Part shown: piece after piece, positions 8,487-19,773 of the stretch
Position numbering within the stretch: the stretch's first letter is position 1
Layout of the letters: every line of letters starts with the position of its first letter
Assembly: GCF_003351745.1 (NCBI RefSeq)
Contig: NZ_CP031222.1
Coordinates: 3,268,207-3,332,206, forward strand
Origin: Aquirhabdus parva
GTDB taxonomy: Bacteria > Pseudomonadota > Gammaproteobacteria > Pseudomonadales > Moraxellaceae
Direction: 5' to 3'
Length of the DNA stretch: 64,000 nucleotides
Notes under the pieces: model-generated
The model's input: the letters and a program-made list of their open reading frames with translations, nothing else
What the model was told of the DNA's origin: nothing
Databases searched by the model: none
Position numbers and translations under genes: made by a program

Positions 8487-9326
8487 ATGGAAAACGAGAT
8501 CGAGCAGAAAGACTTCAACAAACACATGATCGTAACGGGACCTCCAGTCGATCTGCATGAGGATCAGCTCATCTCTGGGTGGCTTGACGCCCGGTTTCAT
8601 CACGCCATTGGTGCCACTGTCTTCCTTGAGCAGACGCGTGCCATCAATGCCAAGTGGCACCTCTTGCGCTTGTACGATTCAAAAGCGCCGGACGCGCTCC
8701 TTGGCGTCGCGGTGGCACTCACGGGCGGCACCTGCTTCTGGCTGCCAGAAGATGCCTCCGCAGCCGGAGCGCTCTTTCCCGCAATATTGGACCTTAGGCC
8801 ATGCCGGATCGTGACCAGCTCGATGGGGCGTGATCTGTTGCGTAGTAAAGTAGTACCACGGGCGCACTTCGTACGAGAGTACGACCAATGGGTGATGGTC
8901 TCGGCGCGCCGCTTCCCGCAAGCGAGTGGACGCATGGCGATAGCGTCGGACATTGCCCGCCTTGTTGAGTATCAGCACCAGTACAATGAGGAGCGCTCCG
9001 TCGATGATGCACCGAACTGGGAGACACTTGTCGCACAGGAAAAGGTTGCTGTGGTTGATACCGACGGACAGATCGTTTCGGTCGTTCGCTTTGGGATCGA
9101 AACTGATCGAATGGTCTCTATCGGTGGGACCTATACTTTCCCCGCGTACCGTCGGCGGGGTTTCGCTGAGCGCGTATTAGAATTCGCGGTTGATCGGATT
9201 GTCACTGCTGGTCGCACCGCCCACTTGATCGTCGACATCGACAACGAGCCCGCGGTCGCACTGTACCGCCGGATGGGCTTCGAGTGCGTCGGGTCGTCTT
9301 ACGTCGGCTACCTCGAGTATCAATAA
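8487..9326 (+). CDS. GNAT-family N-acetyltransferase
   Basis: A 279-residue protein whose C-terminal third is a GNAT fold: the acetyl-CoA loop appears as YRRRGFAERVL and the last strand as ALYRRMGFECVGSS. The N-terminal 150 residues are not recognisable and may form a second, degenerate GNAT-like lobe. The ATG at 8487 has only a weak ribosome site; ATG 8526 is an alternative. Codon use is clearly more GC-rich than the signalling genes just before it, and the gene stands alone between terminator 8416-8441 and katG, which suggests separate acquisition. The substrate is unknown; antibiotic or small-metabolite acetylation is possible. Confidence 0.75.
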   Translation: MENEIEQKDFNKHMIVTGPPVDLHEDQLISGWLDARFHHAIGATVFLEQTRAINAKWHLLRLYDSKAPDALLGVAVALTGGTCFWLPEDASAAGALFPAILDLRPCRIVTSSMGRDLLRSKVVPRAHFVREYDQWVMVSARRFPQASGRMAIASDIARLVEYQHQYNEERSVDDAPNWETLVAQEKVAVVDTDGQIVSVVRFGIETDRMVSIGGTYTFPAYRRRGFAERVLEFAVDRIVTAGRTAHLIVDIDNEPAVALYRRMGFECVGSSYVGYLEYQ

Positions 9327-9404
9327 GTATTCAATCTTCCTCCAAAAAATGAGACCTATTAACGATTTCCTAACAGAACTCTCTCCGCAAATTACTGATG
9401 ATGG

Positions 9405-9421
9405 GACGTTGGAATAACGTC
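9405..9421 (+). promoter_or_regulatory. Palindrome upstream of katG
   Basis: gacgtt-ggaat-aacgtc is a perfect 6-5-6 inverted repeat about 150 bp before katG. It could be a regulator site; which regulator is unknown, and it does not look like a full OxyR tetramer site. Confidence 0.3.
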
Positions 9422-9522
9422 ACTAATCAATGATCAGCAAAGCAATAGGATTCGTTCTATACATTCTGGTGACAAGCCATAATCCCTCGTCCGTACAGGC
9501 AACGGGCTTGGTGAGTGGTTGA

Positions 9523-11712
<2,190 letters not shown>

Positions 11713-11713
11713 C

Positions 11714-11741
11714 TTGATCTGCCCGAAAGAGGGCGGATCAA
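11714..11741 (+). terminator. Hairpin directly after katG
   Basis: ttgatctgccc pairs with gggcggatcaa (one G-T pair) around a 6-base loop, one base after the stop. No T-tract follows, so it may stabilise the 3' end instead of ending transcription. Confidence 0.5.
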
Positions 11742-11784
11742 ACTGAAACTCTGGTGATGGTCGGCCATTCATTGAGTTAGCCCC

Positions 11785-11817
11785 AAAAAGCGACAGCACG
11801 ATCAGTTGTCGCTTTTT
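11785..11817 (+). terminator. Rho-independent terminator after katG
   Basis: aaaaagcgaca and tgtcgcttttt form perfect 11-bp arms ending in a T-tract. The rest of the gap to icd (11818-12236) shows no gene or clear regulatory motif beyond the expected promoter. Confidence 0.8.
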
Positions 11818-12236
11818 GATATCTCCATGGACATCGGGTGGCGTAACGTCCTATTGGGGTTTAGTACACTCTCCGCGAAGGTCCGTTGCTAGGCTTCGTA
11901 GCAATAAACGCCACCCACCATAAATTTTCGTGATGTCGCCATTTAGACACTCACTATGTATAAGCCACTATTCCACCCCACCCATAAGGTAAACTATGTC
12001 GCCTGCGCAACACATGTCTACTTTTTGGTAAATCTTTTCTTACCATGACATGGGACTGACTTGGATCATGGATATGATCTCCATCGAAATGACATTCAGT
12101 TGCACGCGTAGACAACCCATCATGAGGCTTTTGCTGAGTGCATACCACAAAAGCCGTATAGAAGGATCTGAAAAAAATCGCGCACTAATCCCAGATCAGG
12201 CGCGTTTGTTCCACCCACCAACCGCGAGACGACGAG

Positions 12237-14474
12237 ATGAGTAATCAGCAACCCACAATCATCTACACACTGACCGACGAGGCGCCTCGCCTAGCTACTG
12301 CATCATTCCTGCCCATCGTGCAGGCCTTTACAGCACCGGCTGGTATCGATGTGACGACCAGCGACATCTCTGTAGCGACTCGTATTCTGGGTCAGTTCCC
12401 TGGCGCACTGACCGAGGCACAACGCGTACCCGATACCCTAGATGCACTCGGTAAGCTCACACTTTCGCCTGAAGCCAATATCATCAAACTGCCCAACATC
12501 AGTGCCTCGGTGTCACAGCTCAAAGCGGCGATCAAAGAATTGCAAGCCAAAGGCTACAAGATTCCCGATTACCCCGAAAACCCGCAGACCGACGAAGAAA
12601 AAGACATTCGCGCACGCTATAACAAGTGCATCGGCAGCGCCGTAAATCCCGTACTGCGTGAAGGCAACTCTGACCGCCGCGCACCGGCAGCGGTCAAAAA
12701 CTACGCCCGCAAGCATCCGCACAGTATGGCGGAATGGAGTCAGGCTTCGCGTACCCACGTATCGCATATGCACTCGGGTGACTTTTATCACGGCGAAAAA
12801 TCCATGACGCTGGATCGTGCACGCGACGTCAAGATGGAACTAATCACCAAGAGTGGTAAGACCATCGTGCTCAAACCCAAGGTCTCTCTACTCGATAAAG
12901 AAGTGATCGACTCCATGTTCATGAGCAAGAAAGCCTTGTTGGCTTTCTATGAACAAGAGATCGAAGATGCATACAAAACCGGCGTGATGTTCTCACTGCA
13001 TGTGAAAGCCACCATGATGAAGGTCTCGCACCCAATCGTGTTCGGTCACTGTGTCCGAATTTTCTACAAAGACGCGTTTGCAAAACACGGCAAGCTGTTT
13101 GACGAATTAGGCGTGAATGTGAACAACGGGATGGTGGATCTGTACAACAAGATCGCCGTGCTGCCACAGAGTTTGCAGGACGAAATCAAAGAGGATATCC
13201 ACGCCTGCTACGAGCACCGCCCTAAACTCGCCATGGTTGATTCAGCAAAAGGCATCACCAACTTCCACTCACCCAACGACGTGATTGTCGATGCCTCGAT
13301 GCCTGCTGCGATTCGCAACGGCGGCAAGATGTGGGGTGCTGATGGTCGCTTGAAGGATGTGAAAGCCGTGATGCCTGAATCGACTTTTGCCCGCATCTAT
13401 CAGGAAATGATCAACTTCTGCAAATGGCATGGTGCGTTCGATCCGACGACCATGGGCACAGTGCCAAACGTAGGCTTGATGGCGCAGCAAGCTGAGGAAT
13501 ACGGCTCGCACGACAAGACCTTCGAGATCCCTGAAGACGGCGTCGCGAACATCACCGACTTGAATACCGGTGAAGTGCTGATGAGTGAAGATGTCGAAGC
13601 AGGTGACATCTGGCGGATGTGTCAGACCAAAGACGCTGCGATTCGCGACTGGGTCAAACTTGCCGTGACGCGCGCACGCAACTCAGGCATGCCCGTAGTA
13701 TTCTGGTTGGATTCCTACCGCCCCCACGAAGCACAGTTGATCGCTAAAGTGCGGACGTACCTGAAAGAACACGATACCACAGGTCTGGACATCCAGATCA
13801 TGAGTCAGGTTCGCGCGATGCGTTACACGCTGGAGCGTGTGATTCGTGGGCTAGATACCATCAGTGCCACGGGTAACATCCTGCGAGATTACTTGACCGA
13901 CCTGTTCCCGATCATGGAACTGGGTACATCGGCCAAGATGTTGTCCATCGTACCGCTGATGGCTGGTGGTGGTATGTATGAGACTGGTGCTGGCGGTTCG
14001 GCACCTAAGCACGTCCAGCAACTGGTGGAAGAAAATCACTTACGCTGGGACTCTCTGGGTGAATTCTTGGCACTTGCCGTAAGTTTGGAAGAACTGGGCA
14101 TCAAGAATAACAACGCTCGGGCCAAGATCCTTGCCAAGACGCTGGATACCGCGACTGGCAAGCTGCTCGACAACAGCAAGACCCCTTCCGCAAAGACTGG
14201 CCAGCTCGACAACCGTGGTAGCCATTTCTACCTCTCCCTATACTGGGCGCAGGCGTTGGCTGAACAAACAGATGATGCCGAATTGGCTGCCCAATTCAAG
14301 CCACTGGCTGAGAAACTCGCAGCGAACGAGCAAGCGATCATCGATGAGCTGGCTGCTGTACAAGGCACACCTGCGGATATCGGCGGTTATTATTTGCCGG
14401 ATGTGGCGAAAGTGGATGCAGTCATGCGCCCAAGCCCCACATTCAACGCGGCGATTGCAACCTTAACCTCTTAA
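12237..14474 (+). CDS. icd: Monomeric NADP-dependent isocitrate dehydrogenase
   Basis: Converts isocitrate and NADP to 2-oxoglutarate, CO2 and NADPH in the TCA cycle. At 745 residues it is the large monomeric (IDH-II) form, about twice the size of the dimeric enzyme and common in Acinetobacter relatives. The substrate-binding stretch is visible as [20 protein letters not shown], giving S134, N137, R141 and R147, the residues that hold isocitrate in this family. The ATG at 12237 follows a GAGACGACGAG purine-rich site. It is monocistronic and ends at a terminator convergent with the DinB gene. Confidence 0.96.
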   Translation: MSNQQPTIIYTLTDEAPRLATASFLPIVQAFTAPAGIDVTTSDISVATRILGQFPGALTEAQRVPDTLDALGKLTLSPEANIIKLPNISASVSQLKAAIKELQAKGYKIPDYPENPQTDEEKDIRARYNKCIGSAVNPVLREGNSDRRAPAAVKNYARKHPHSMAEWSQASRTHVSHMHSGDFYHGEKSMTLDRARDVKMELITKSGKTIVLKPKVSLLDKEVIDSMFMSKKALLAFYEQEIEDAYKTGVMFSLHVKATMMKVSHPIVFGHCVRIFYKDAFAKHGKLFDELGVNVNNGMVDLYNKIAVLPQSLQDEIKEDIHACYEHRPKLAMVDSAKGITNFHSPNDVIVDASMPAAIRNGGKMWGADGRLKDVKAVMPESTFARIYQEMINFCKWHGAFDPTTMGTVPNVGLMAQQAEEYGSHDKTFEIPEDGVANITDLNTGEVLMSEDVEAGDIWRMCQTKDAAIRDWVKLAVTRARNSGMPVVFWLDSYRPHEAQLIAKVRTYLKEHDTTGLDIQIMSQVRAMRYTLERVIRGLDTISATGNILRDYLTDLFPIMELGTSAKMLSIVPLMAGGGMYETGAGGSAPKHVQQLVEENHLRWDSLGEFLALAVSLEELGIKNNNARAKILAKTLDTATGKLLDNSKTPSAKTGQLDNRGSHFYLSLYWAQALAEQTDDAELAAQFKPLAEKLAANEQAIIDELAAVQGTPADIGGYYLPDVAKVDAVMRPSPTFNAAIATLTS

Positions 14475-14496
14475 GGTTGATGTAAATCAGCAAAAG

Positions 14497-14526
14497 AAAG
14501 CAGGCCACCTTTGTGCCTGCTTTTTT
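14497..14526 (+). terminator. Rho-independent terminator after icd
   Basis: aaagcaggc and gcctgcttt form perfect 9-bp arms followed by a run of six T residues. Confidence 0.9.
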
Positions 14527-14619
14527 GTTTTTGAGTGATGACTCTGGGTCGCTGTGATCTGTGTTAAGCGTGATGAATTCAGTATTCAAGTTTATTGATG
14601 CTGAATACTTGTTCGCCCT

Positions 14620-15534
14620 CTAGCTTGCACTGTTGATAAACAGTGCTTTCATCTGGCTTTGCAATCCTAGAGCAACGCCCATGTCGGATACGCGGAGACG
14701 TCCGCTAAGGACTGCAGCCATCGGCGCAAGTTTACCTTGACCGATGGCACGCAGGTCATCCATGCCAACACTGAGCGTCAAATCTGCTTGCTTGTCTTCA
14801 TTACTCACCACCTTCCCATCGATGAAAATAAAGCCATCACCTTTGAGATTAAACTTGAGCGTTTTGCCTAATATGATGCCTGATGCGACGGAGTCTTTTA
14901 TCCGCTCAGTCAAAGCCTCCAAACGTGAAATCTCGAGCGGCTCTACTTTCGCTGTGTCGTGATATAAAGCCCTAACCGTTACATCATTCCCCTTCTCGCC
15001 CAATAAATCGGGTGCGAGGAGCTGGGGAGTCGTGTCGCGACGTCGCACAACAGCCTCAGCAGCATGCAGATAGCGGGTCAAACCATCGGCAGGTGGCGTG
15101 ACACCATTAATTGTGAGCATCCAGCCAACTTGGCCTCGATGATAGCTGCTATGGGTAATCAGATGCATGAGCATCTCGCTACGCGACATGCGGCCCAGAT
15201 CCCCATCGACAAAATTAAAGTCGATAACCTCCGCTAATTGACCATCATCTACTTGAGTGACGTATGCGACCAGCTCGCTATCTGTCGCTTGCATTTCATC
15301 AGACAGTTTTTCCAGTGTTGGTGCCACGGTTGCGTTAGCGGATGTATAGTCATGACCCGCACACGTCATGTGAGCAAGAAATATCTGATCCACGATAGAT
15401 ACATGAGCCAAAGTCCTGATCGCGATTTCTGTCGCTGGCGCGGCGCGATCAAGAGATGCCAATGCAGCAAGAATCTCACGGTCTGCCTCTGCTTTGTAGC
15501 GGAACAAATGTTCTAATGCTTTGACTCGACGCAT
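14620..15534 (-). CDS. DinB-family / SCP2-like two-domain protein
   Basis: A 304-residue protein; the start at 15534 is set by an AGGAGGAG ribosome site a few bases upstream. The N-terminal half (about residues 1-165) is a DinB-like four-helix bundle with the metal-site histidines expected of the family (LAHVSIVDQ near residue 43 and HSSYHRGQVG near residue 130). The C-terminal part (about 200-300) reads as an SCP2 sterol-carrier-type domain (TLKFNLKGDGFIFIDG; ADLTLSVGMDDL). The pairing resembles small-molecule thiol-dependent transferases, but no substrate can be named. It follows a cupin gene 34 bp upstream on the same strand, probably in one operon that is divergent from a TetR gene. Confidence 0.8.
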   Translation of the reverse strand: MRRVKALEHLFRYKAEADREILAALASLDRAAPATEIAIRTLAHVSIVDQIFLAHMTCAGHDYTSANATVAPTLEKLSDEMQATDSELVAYVTQVDDGQLAEVIDFNFVDGDLGRMSRSEMLMHLITHSSYHRGQVGWMLTINGVTPPADGLTRYLHAAEAVVRRRDTTPQLLAPDLLGEKGNDVTVRALYHDTAKVEPLEISRLEALTERIKDSVASGIILGKTLKFNLKGDGFIFIDGKVVSNEDKQADLTLSVGMDDLRAIGQGKLAPMAAVLSGRLRVSDMGVALGLQSQMKALFINSAS

Positions 15535-15568
15535 CTTAAACTCCTCCTGCACGGTGGATATTCAATTT

Positions 15569-15979
15569 TCACAACCCTTTGCCATCGCCATACAACGATT
15601 CGGAATCTGCGTGAAACCGATGTTCAGTGCCCACTGGCGGTTTAACAAAGAGTAATTGAGCTGGCTCAATCACATGGATGCGATGCCATATGCCTTGCGG
15701 CACGATAAAGACCTGACCTGTAAGGAGATCGATACTTTTTTCTTGTTTATCCTCCAACAAAAGGGTCAGTAAGAGACGACCCTCAATCAGATACAGGATT
15801 TCGTCGCCTGCAGGATGGCGCTCCCATATCTCTGCATGCACGGCTTGATCATTAGCGGCAGTCACAATGCCAACGACCCAATCTGGCGCGACTCGCGCCA
15901 ACATATTCCATGAGAGCGTTGAAGCACGCTTGTCGGTGCCGAGAGCGATGAGTTGGGAATGAAAATCAATAGCCATCAT
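15569..15979 (-). CDS. Cupin-domain protein
   Basis: A single-domain cupin of about 136 residues. Motif 1 is HAEIWERHPAGDEILYLIEG and motif 2 is GIWHRIHV, which keep the His and Glu residues that bind a metal in cupins. The frame runs up to 16009, but an ATG there would overlap a TATAAT at 16008-16013, so translation more likely begins at one of the ATGs at 15979 or 15976. It is the first gene of an operon with the DinB-SCP2 protein. The role is unknown; the divergent TetR gene suggests a small-molecule response. Confidence 0.78.
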   Translation of the reverse strand: MMAIDFHSQLIALGTDKRASTLSWNMLARVAPDWVVGIVTAANDQAVHAEIWERHPAGDEILYLIEGRLLLTLLLEDKQEKSIDLLTGQVFIVPQGIWHRIHVIEPAQLLFVKPPVGTEHRFHADSESLYGDGKGL

Positions 15980-16007
15980 GGTGGTGTCCATAATCTGCAA
16001 TGAACCC

Positions 16008-16036
16008 ATTATATAAGTGATAGCTCACATAAAATA
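16008..16036 (-). promoter_or_regulatory. Cupin operon promoter with embedded TetR-type operator
   Basis: On the minus strand TATAAT occupies 16008-16013. Immediately upstream, inside the spacer, lies the palindrome gtga-tagc-tcac (16017-16028). A palindrome between -35 and -10 of a gene divergent from a TetR regulator is a common repressor layout. The -35 hexamer is poor. A second tagctcaca occurs at 16093. Confidence 0.45.
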
Positions 16037-16339
16037 CTCGCATTAAACATGCTCAAACCATGCAAGACTCACTGAATAAATCCTATGAGATCAGTAGCTC
16101 ACAGGTCAAAGCAATGGGGCAGAGGCATGCTCAACAATAACCGCTCACATTTCGCTAATCCTTGGCCGACAGGGCTTATATCTCTATCAAATGTATTCAT
16201 TCATCCCATCCCAGCTCATGCAATAGATACGATCCACAAGCTTTCCCAAATCATGATTTGTGTATATAATTTGAGCAATAACATAAGCAATAACTCATAT
16301 TTGATACCAACTCTTAGTCCTAATGAGGACACTCTAATT

Positions 16340-16978
16340 ATGACGCTCCGACTCCAGACGAATCCGCGCAAAATCGCCTCTCAAAAGCGCTCACGACTAA
16401 CTGTCGATGCACTGATTGAAGCAACGGCGCTGGTTTTGCGTAAAGAGGGGTATGATCGGACAAGCACCAATAAAATTGCAGCCGTGGCCGGAGTCAGTAT
16501 TGGCTCTCTTTACCAGTACTTTCCCAGCAAAGAAGCATTAGTCACCGCCGTGATTGAACGCCACACGCAAGCTTTATCGCAGATCGTCGGAAGTGCCTTA
16601 CTAAAAGTCGCCGAGCACCCTATTGCAATTGGCGTGCGTGAACTTGTCGTGGCAGCGATTGAGGCACATCGTATCGATCCAGATCTACATCGCATCCTCG
16701 CCGAAGAAGTCCCTCCGACAGGGCGACATGAAAATATCGACACTTTTGTGCGCAATGCGCAAACATTGATTCGCAGTTATCTAGAAGTTCACCGTCACGA
16801 GATTGGTATCCGCAATCTCGACCTTGCTGCATTTCTCATGGTCAATACCGTAGAGGCACTCACTCATTCTGCGGTATTGAATCGTCCGGAGCTGCTAACT
16901 GGGGAAATGGCTGCTGAATTTGTGGATGAAGTAACACAGATTGTGCTGCGCTACCTACAATCAGCACCTCCTCAATAA
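16340..16978 (+). CDS. TetR/AcrR-family transcriptional regulator
   Basis: A 212-residue repressor-type protein. The ATG at 16340 has GAGGA 10 bases upstream; longer in-frame starts from 16085 give a non-TetR leader and cross the promoter (TATAAT at 16265-16270). The N-terminal helix-turn-helix is clear: RTSTNKIAAVAGVSIGSLYQYF at about residues 45-66, here in two parts of the recognition unit. The ligand domain is of the AefR-like type. It is transcribed away from the cupin-DinB operon and probably controls it and itself; gcaataac direct repeats at 16274-16295 may be its own operator. The stop overlaps the end of the convergent amidohydrolase gene by 7 bases. Confidence 0.88.
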   Translation: MTLRLQTNPRKIASQKRSRLTVDALIEATALVLRKEGYDRTSTNKIAAVAGVSIGSLYQYFPSKEALVTAVIERHTQALSQIVGSALLKVAEHPIAIGVRELVVAAIEAHRIDPDLHRILAEEVPPTGRHENIDTFVRNAQTLIRSYLEVHRHEIGIRNLDLAAFLMVNTVEALTHSAVLNRPELLTGEMAAEFVDEVTQIVLRYLQSAPPQ

Positions 16979-17835
16979 AATTGATTCGCGGCCTGAAAGG
17001 TACTGACATGGAGTTTGACCAGATCTGGCAGTGCCTGATAACCACCCGCCAGAACAAACATAATCGGAATTTGCTCGCGCTTGGCAAACTCAAAGACCAG
17101 ACGATCCCGTCTATACACTGCCGCTGAGTCAAACCATGATGATCCATAAGGATCGGCCTGATGACAATCCATCCCCGCTTGGTAAATCACTAAATCTGGA
17201 CGCTGCGCACGGATCAGCTCAAACCCCTCCTGCAAAGCCGCCTCATACAGCGTAAAAGAACCGTCCTTGGGGTGGATATGACGCCCAATGCTCCGCTCAT
17301 AGTCGCGGCAACCATAAGCCAAACCATAGATGGTGAAATTGAACAAATTCGGCAAACGGCGTGTAAATTCAGCAGTACCATCCCCACCATGCTGATCACA
17401 ATCCAGCACAAAGATCTGCTTATCCGGAAACTCTTGTGCGACCAACGCAATCCCATTAAAAGTGCAAAAGCCGCCGCCGTATTCATACATCGCATGATGA
17501 AATCCCTGCGCAATATTGGCAGAAATCCCCTCAGCCAAAGCAATCTTGGCAGCCATGAGCTGACCGCCCTGTATTGCCAGCACCGCATCACGCAGCGCTT
17601 CCGACCACTTAAAACCCGACATCCGCGCTAAAGGCGCCTTGCCCTGTAAAAAAGCATCGACATAGTTGGGCGCATGCAGCATCCGCAAGATATCCGGATC
17701 GATCAACTCAGGTTCAACCAGCTGCGCCAAAGACTGCTCAACAATCGCTTGTGCAACAAATTGCAATTTTTCCATACTGTTGGTATGCGTTTCTGCAAAA
17801 TAGCGCGAAGAAAAACAGGCCTTAATCACACTCAA
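16972..17835 (-). CDS. Histone-deacetylase-family amidohydrolase
   Basis: A 287-residue zinc-dependent deacetylase-like enzyme of the acetoin-utilisation/HDAC superfamily. Visible elements are the catalytic His pair region (GFHHAMYEYGGGFCTFN), the zinc site LDCDQHGGDGT with Asp and His, the second Asp in AGMDCHQADPYG, and the glycine-rich LAGGY near the end. Family members remove acyl groups from acetylated polyamines, lysines or small amides; the substrate here is open. It is the second gene of a pair, 26 bp after a protein of unknown function, and ends overlapping the TetR gene on the other strand. Confidence 0.85.
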   Translation of the reverse strand: MSVIKACFSSRYFAETHTNSMEKLQFVAQAIVEQSLAQLVEPELIDPDILRMLHAPNYVDAFLQGKAPLARMSGFKWSEALRDAVLAIQGGQLMAAKIALAEGISANIAQGFHHAMYEYGGGFCTFNGIALVAQEFPDKQIFVLDCDQHGGDGTAEFTRRLPNLFNFTIYGLAYGCRDYERSIGRHIHPKDGSFTLYEAALQEGFELIRAQRPDLVIYQAGMDCHQADPYGSSWFDSAAVYRRDRLVFEFAKREQIPIMFVLAGGYQALPDLVKLHVSTFQAANQFY

Positions 17836-17860
17836 GATTCCTTAATTTGATACGTTCATG

Positions 17861-18862
17861 CTAGGCGCCTGTGACTTGTCGCGAAGCCACTTCTTTCAAT
17901 TGAGAGAGGGTCGCCACATCGGGACTGAATAAACCTTTTTCAACTTGCTGGTCAAAATGGGTACTAAACGCACGCTTGCGGTTTTGCGGAGAGACCACCA
18001 GTGTTGTCAGGCGCAAGAACCAAAAGCCCTCAATCTCGGACACGGGCATGATAAAACCCGCTAAACCTTTAGCCTTCTGCTTGCTCACCCGCTCGTCATC
18101 ATACGCCACGGCAAACGAGCTGCCTGGGGGGACGCGTACACCATTCACCAGTAGCGTTTCCAGACTAATACAGGAGTGGTCATCCCCCATATTAATCTTT
18201 TCAATCAGTAAAGGTCGATTATTTGCATCGACAAATACATTCACCAAGCCACGCCGCGCTACCCGATAATAGGCAATTTCCAAGAAGAACTTTTCAGCCA
18301 TGGGGCAAGAGCCCACTTTGGGACGCTCCAAGAGCACGGGCAAATCAGTCAGTCCATCGGTTTGCTCAGGCGGCAAAATAATGTCTTGAATCACCGCAAC
18401 AATCAGCAGACTTTCCTCAAGCTTCACCTGTGCATGTATATGGCGTAACTGATGCTGCCACTCGACCTGCTCCTGCAGCGCTTGAGCAAACGGAGCGCTA
18501 GCAGGATCATGTTGCTGCAAATACTCCCGCACATTGGGATTGATATCCAGATTGCGCCAGCTGTCCAGCACCAGTCCGTTTGAATGAGCGTGCACCATGA
18601 CTTCGCGTAGCGACTTCATCGTTGCATCTTCAAACAGCTTGAGATCATCAAACTCAAGCAGCGATCTGGGCAAATTAATGTATTCAGCTAATACGCGGGT
18701 GGCCTGTGTATAACCACAGCCCCGCCGCTCACTTTGATGGAGAAAATGCTCATTCAGCATTTCGACCAATTTCACACTGAGCGGCATTCCTTGCCGCTTG
18801 AACACACTCACGACCTCATGGTCATCGTGTTTCATACTCTGTGCCTTAAGAACTGCACTCAT
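17861..18862 (-). CDS. Uncharacterised 333-residue protein upstream of the HDAC-like gene
   Basis: Not recognised. It has no signal peptide or membrane segment. The N-terminal 150 residues look helical; the C-terminal half contains a segment GSCPMAEKFFLEIAYYRVARRG and a later NMGDDHSCISLETLLVNGV that read like a beta-rich enzyme or binding domain. It precedes the amidohydrolase by 26 bp and is probably co-transcribed, so the two may handle the same substrate. A Cys/His-poor composition argues against a metal enzyme. The 365-bp gap upstream (18863-19227) contains its promoter region and no other gene I can see. Confidence 0.7.
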   Translation of the reverse strand: MSAVLKAQSMKHDDHEVVSVFKRQGMPLSVKLVEMLNEHFLHQSERRGCGYTQATRVLAEYINLPRSLLEFDDLKLFEDATMKSLREVMVHAHSNGLVLDSWRNLDINPNVREYLQQHDPASAPFAQALQEQVEWQHQLRHIHAQVKLEESLLIVAVIQDIILPPEQTDGLTDLPVLLERPKVGSCPMAEKFFLEIAYYRVARRGLVNVFVDANNRPLLIEKINMGDDHSCISLETLLVNGVRVPPGSSFAVAYDDERVSKQKAKGLAGFIMPVSEIEGFWFLRLTTLVVSPQNRKRAFSTHFDQQVEKGLFSPDVATLSQLKEVASRQVTGA

Positions 18863-19227
18863 GGCATCCCTCCCCCAACACTTCCGTAAATAACTGGCAG
18901 AACAAAGATTCTTGCATGATAAAAACAGCCACTCTCTTTCTTCCGATGGCTATAACCTGCGTTGAAACGACTGAAATTGATCCATGGCAGTCATCCTCTG
19001 TTCTTCCTTTCCCTGTTTCTACTTAGACATCACACATTGAGCCTATCCTCACCGGGTATCCTTATCGAATATCGTTGAGGAAGATAAGCAGGTTAATCGT
19101 CAGCAAGTTATCTTTTGAATGCCACAGAAAAAGACTGTCAAATCAATACAGCTGCATTATAACCACGACGACAAACAACCTTGTTGCCACCAAGATCTAA
19201 ATTTGACCAATTGATCAAACTTAAATA

Positions 19228-19770
19228 TTAAGATGACATGCTTATCTTTGCTTCAAAAGATGCAATGATCGACTCAATCAACAACAACACATCCTCCCTT
19301 TTACGTGCATCAATCGCAAACAATGGGTAGCTTAGCCCCTGCTCCGTCAGCCAATCCCGATAAATCGACATGGGGCGTTCAGGCATACCGTCCACATGCG
19401 TGACCCCGATCACCACATGCGGTATTCGCGCGCTAAACTCCCCTAAATAAATCGCCAGATCTTCCAGAGGATTGTAGGCCGTATGATCAATCAGAATGAT
19501 CACACTTAAAGCCCCTTGCGACACAATCGGCCAAATGAATTGAAAGCGCTCCTGCCCCGGCGTACCGAACAGCGCAATTTTGGTCTGATCATCCAATGTA
19601 ATCTCACCATAATCAATGCCGACCGTGGTCAACATTTTCTGGTGAGCATCTTGATCCGTATTGAGAACCTCCGTGGCAAATACCGCGGTTTCAGAGATAC
19701 TACTGATGGCCTGTGACTTGCCTGCCCCCATTGGACCGCTAAACACAATTTTATAGCGTTGCTGCATCAT
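19228..19770 (-). CDS. Ras-like small GTPase (MglA-type)
   Basis: A 180-residue GTPase. The P-loop is GPMGAGKS at residues 12-19, switch II is the MglA/Rab-like GTPGQERF, and the specificity motif is THVD in place of the usual TKxD or NKxD. It is a single domain with no lipid or membrane anchor. Bacterial GTPases of this type work with Roadblock/LC7 proteins, which act as GTPase activators or scaffolds, and two such proteins are encoded just upstream. The gene follows a 318-residue partner with a 3-bp gap, so the genes form one minus-strand operon. The output (polarity, motility or surface function) is unknown. Confidence 0.87.
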   Translation of the reverse strand: MMQQRYKIVFSGPMGAGKSQAISSISETAVFATEVLNTDQDAHQKMLTTVGIDYGEITLDDQTKIALFGTPGQERFQFIWPIVSQGALSVIILIDHTAYNPLEDLAIYLGEFSARIPHVVIGVTHVDGMPERPMSIYRDWLTEQGLSYPLFAIDARKREDVLLLIESIIASFEAKISMSS

Positions 19771-19773
19771 GAT

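Noticed and set aside
8341-9330. Integron gene cassette (attC) around the acetyltransferase
   Set aside because: No attC-like inverted core sites flank the gene; the only repeats are the 17-bp nrdB copies and a plain terminator.
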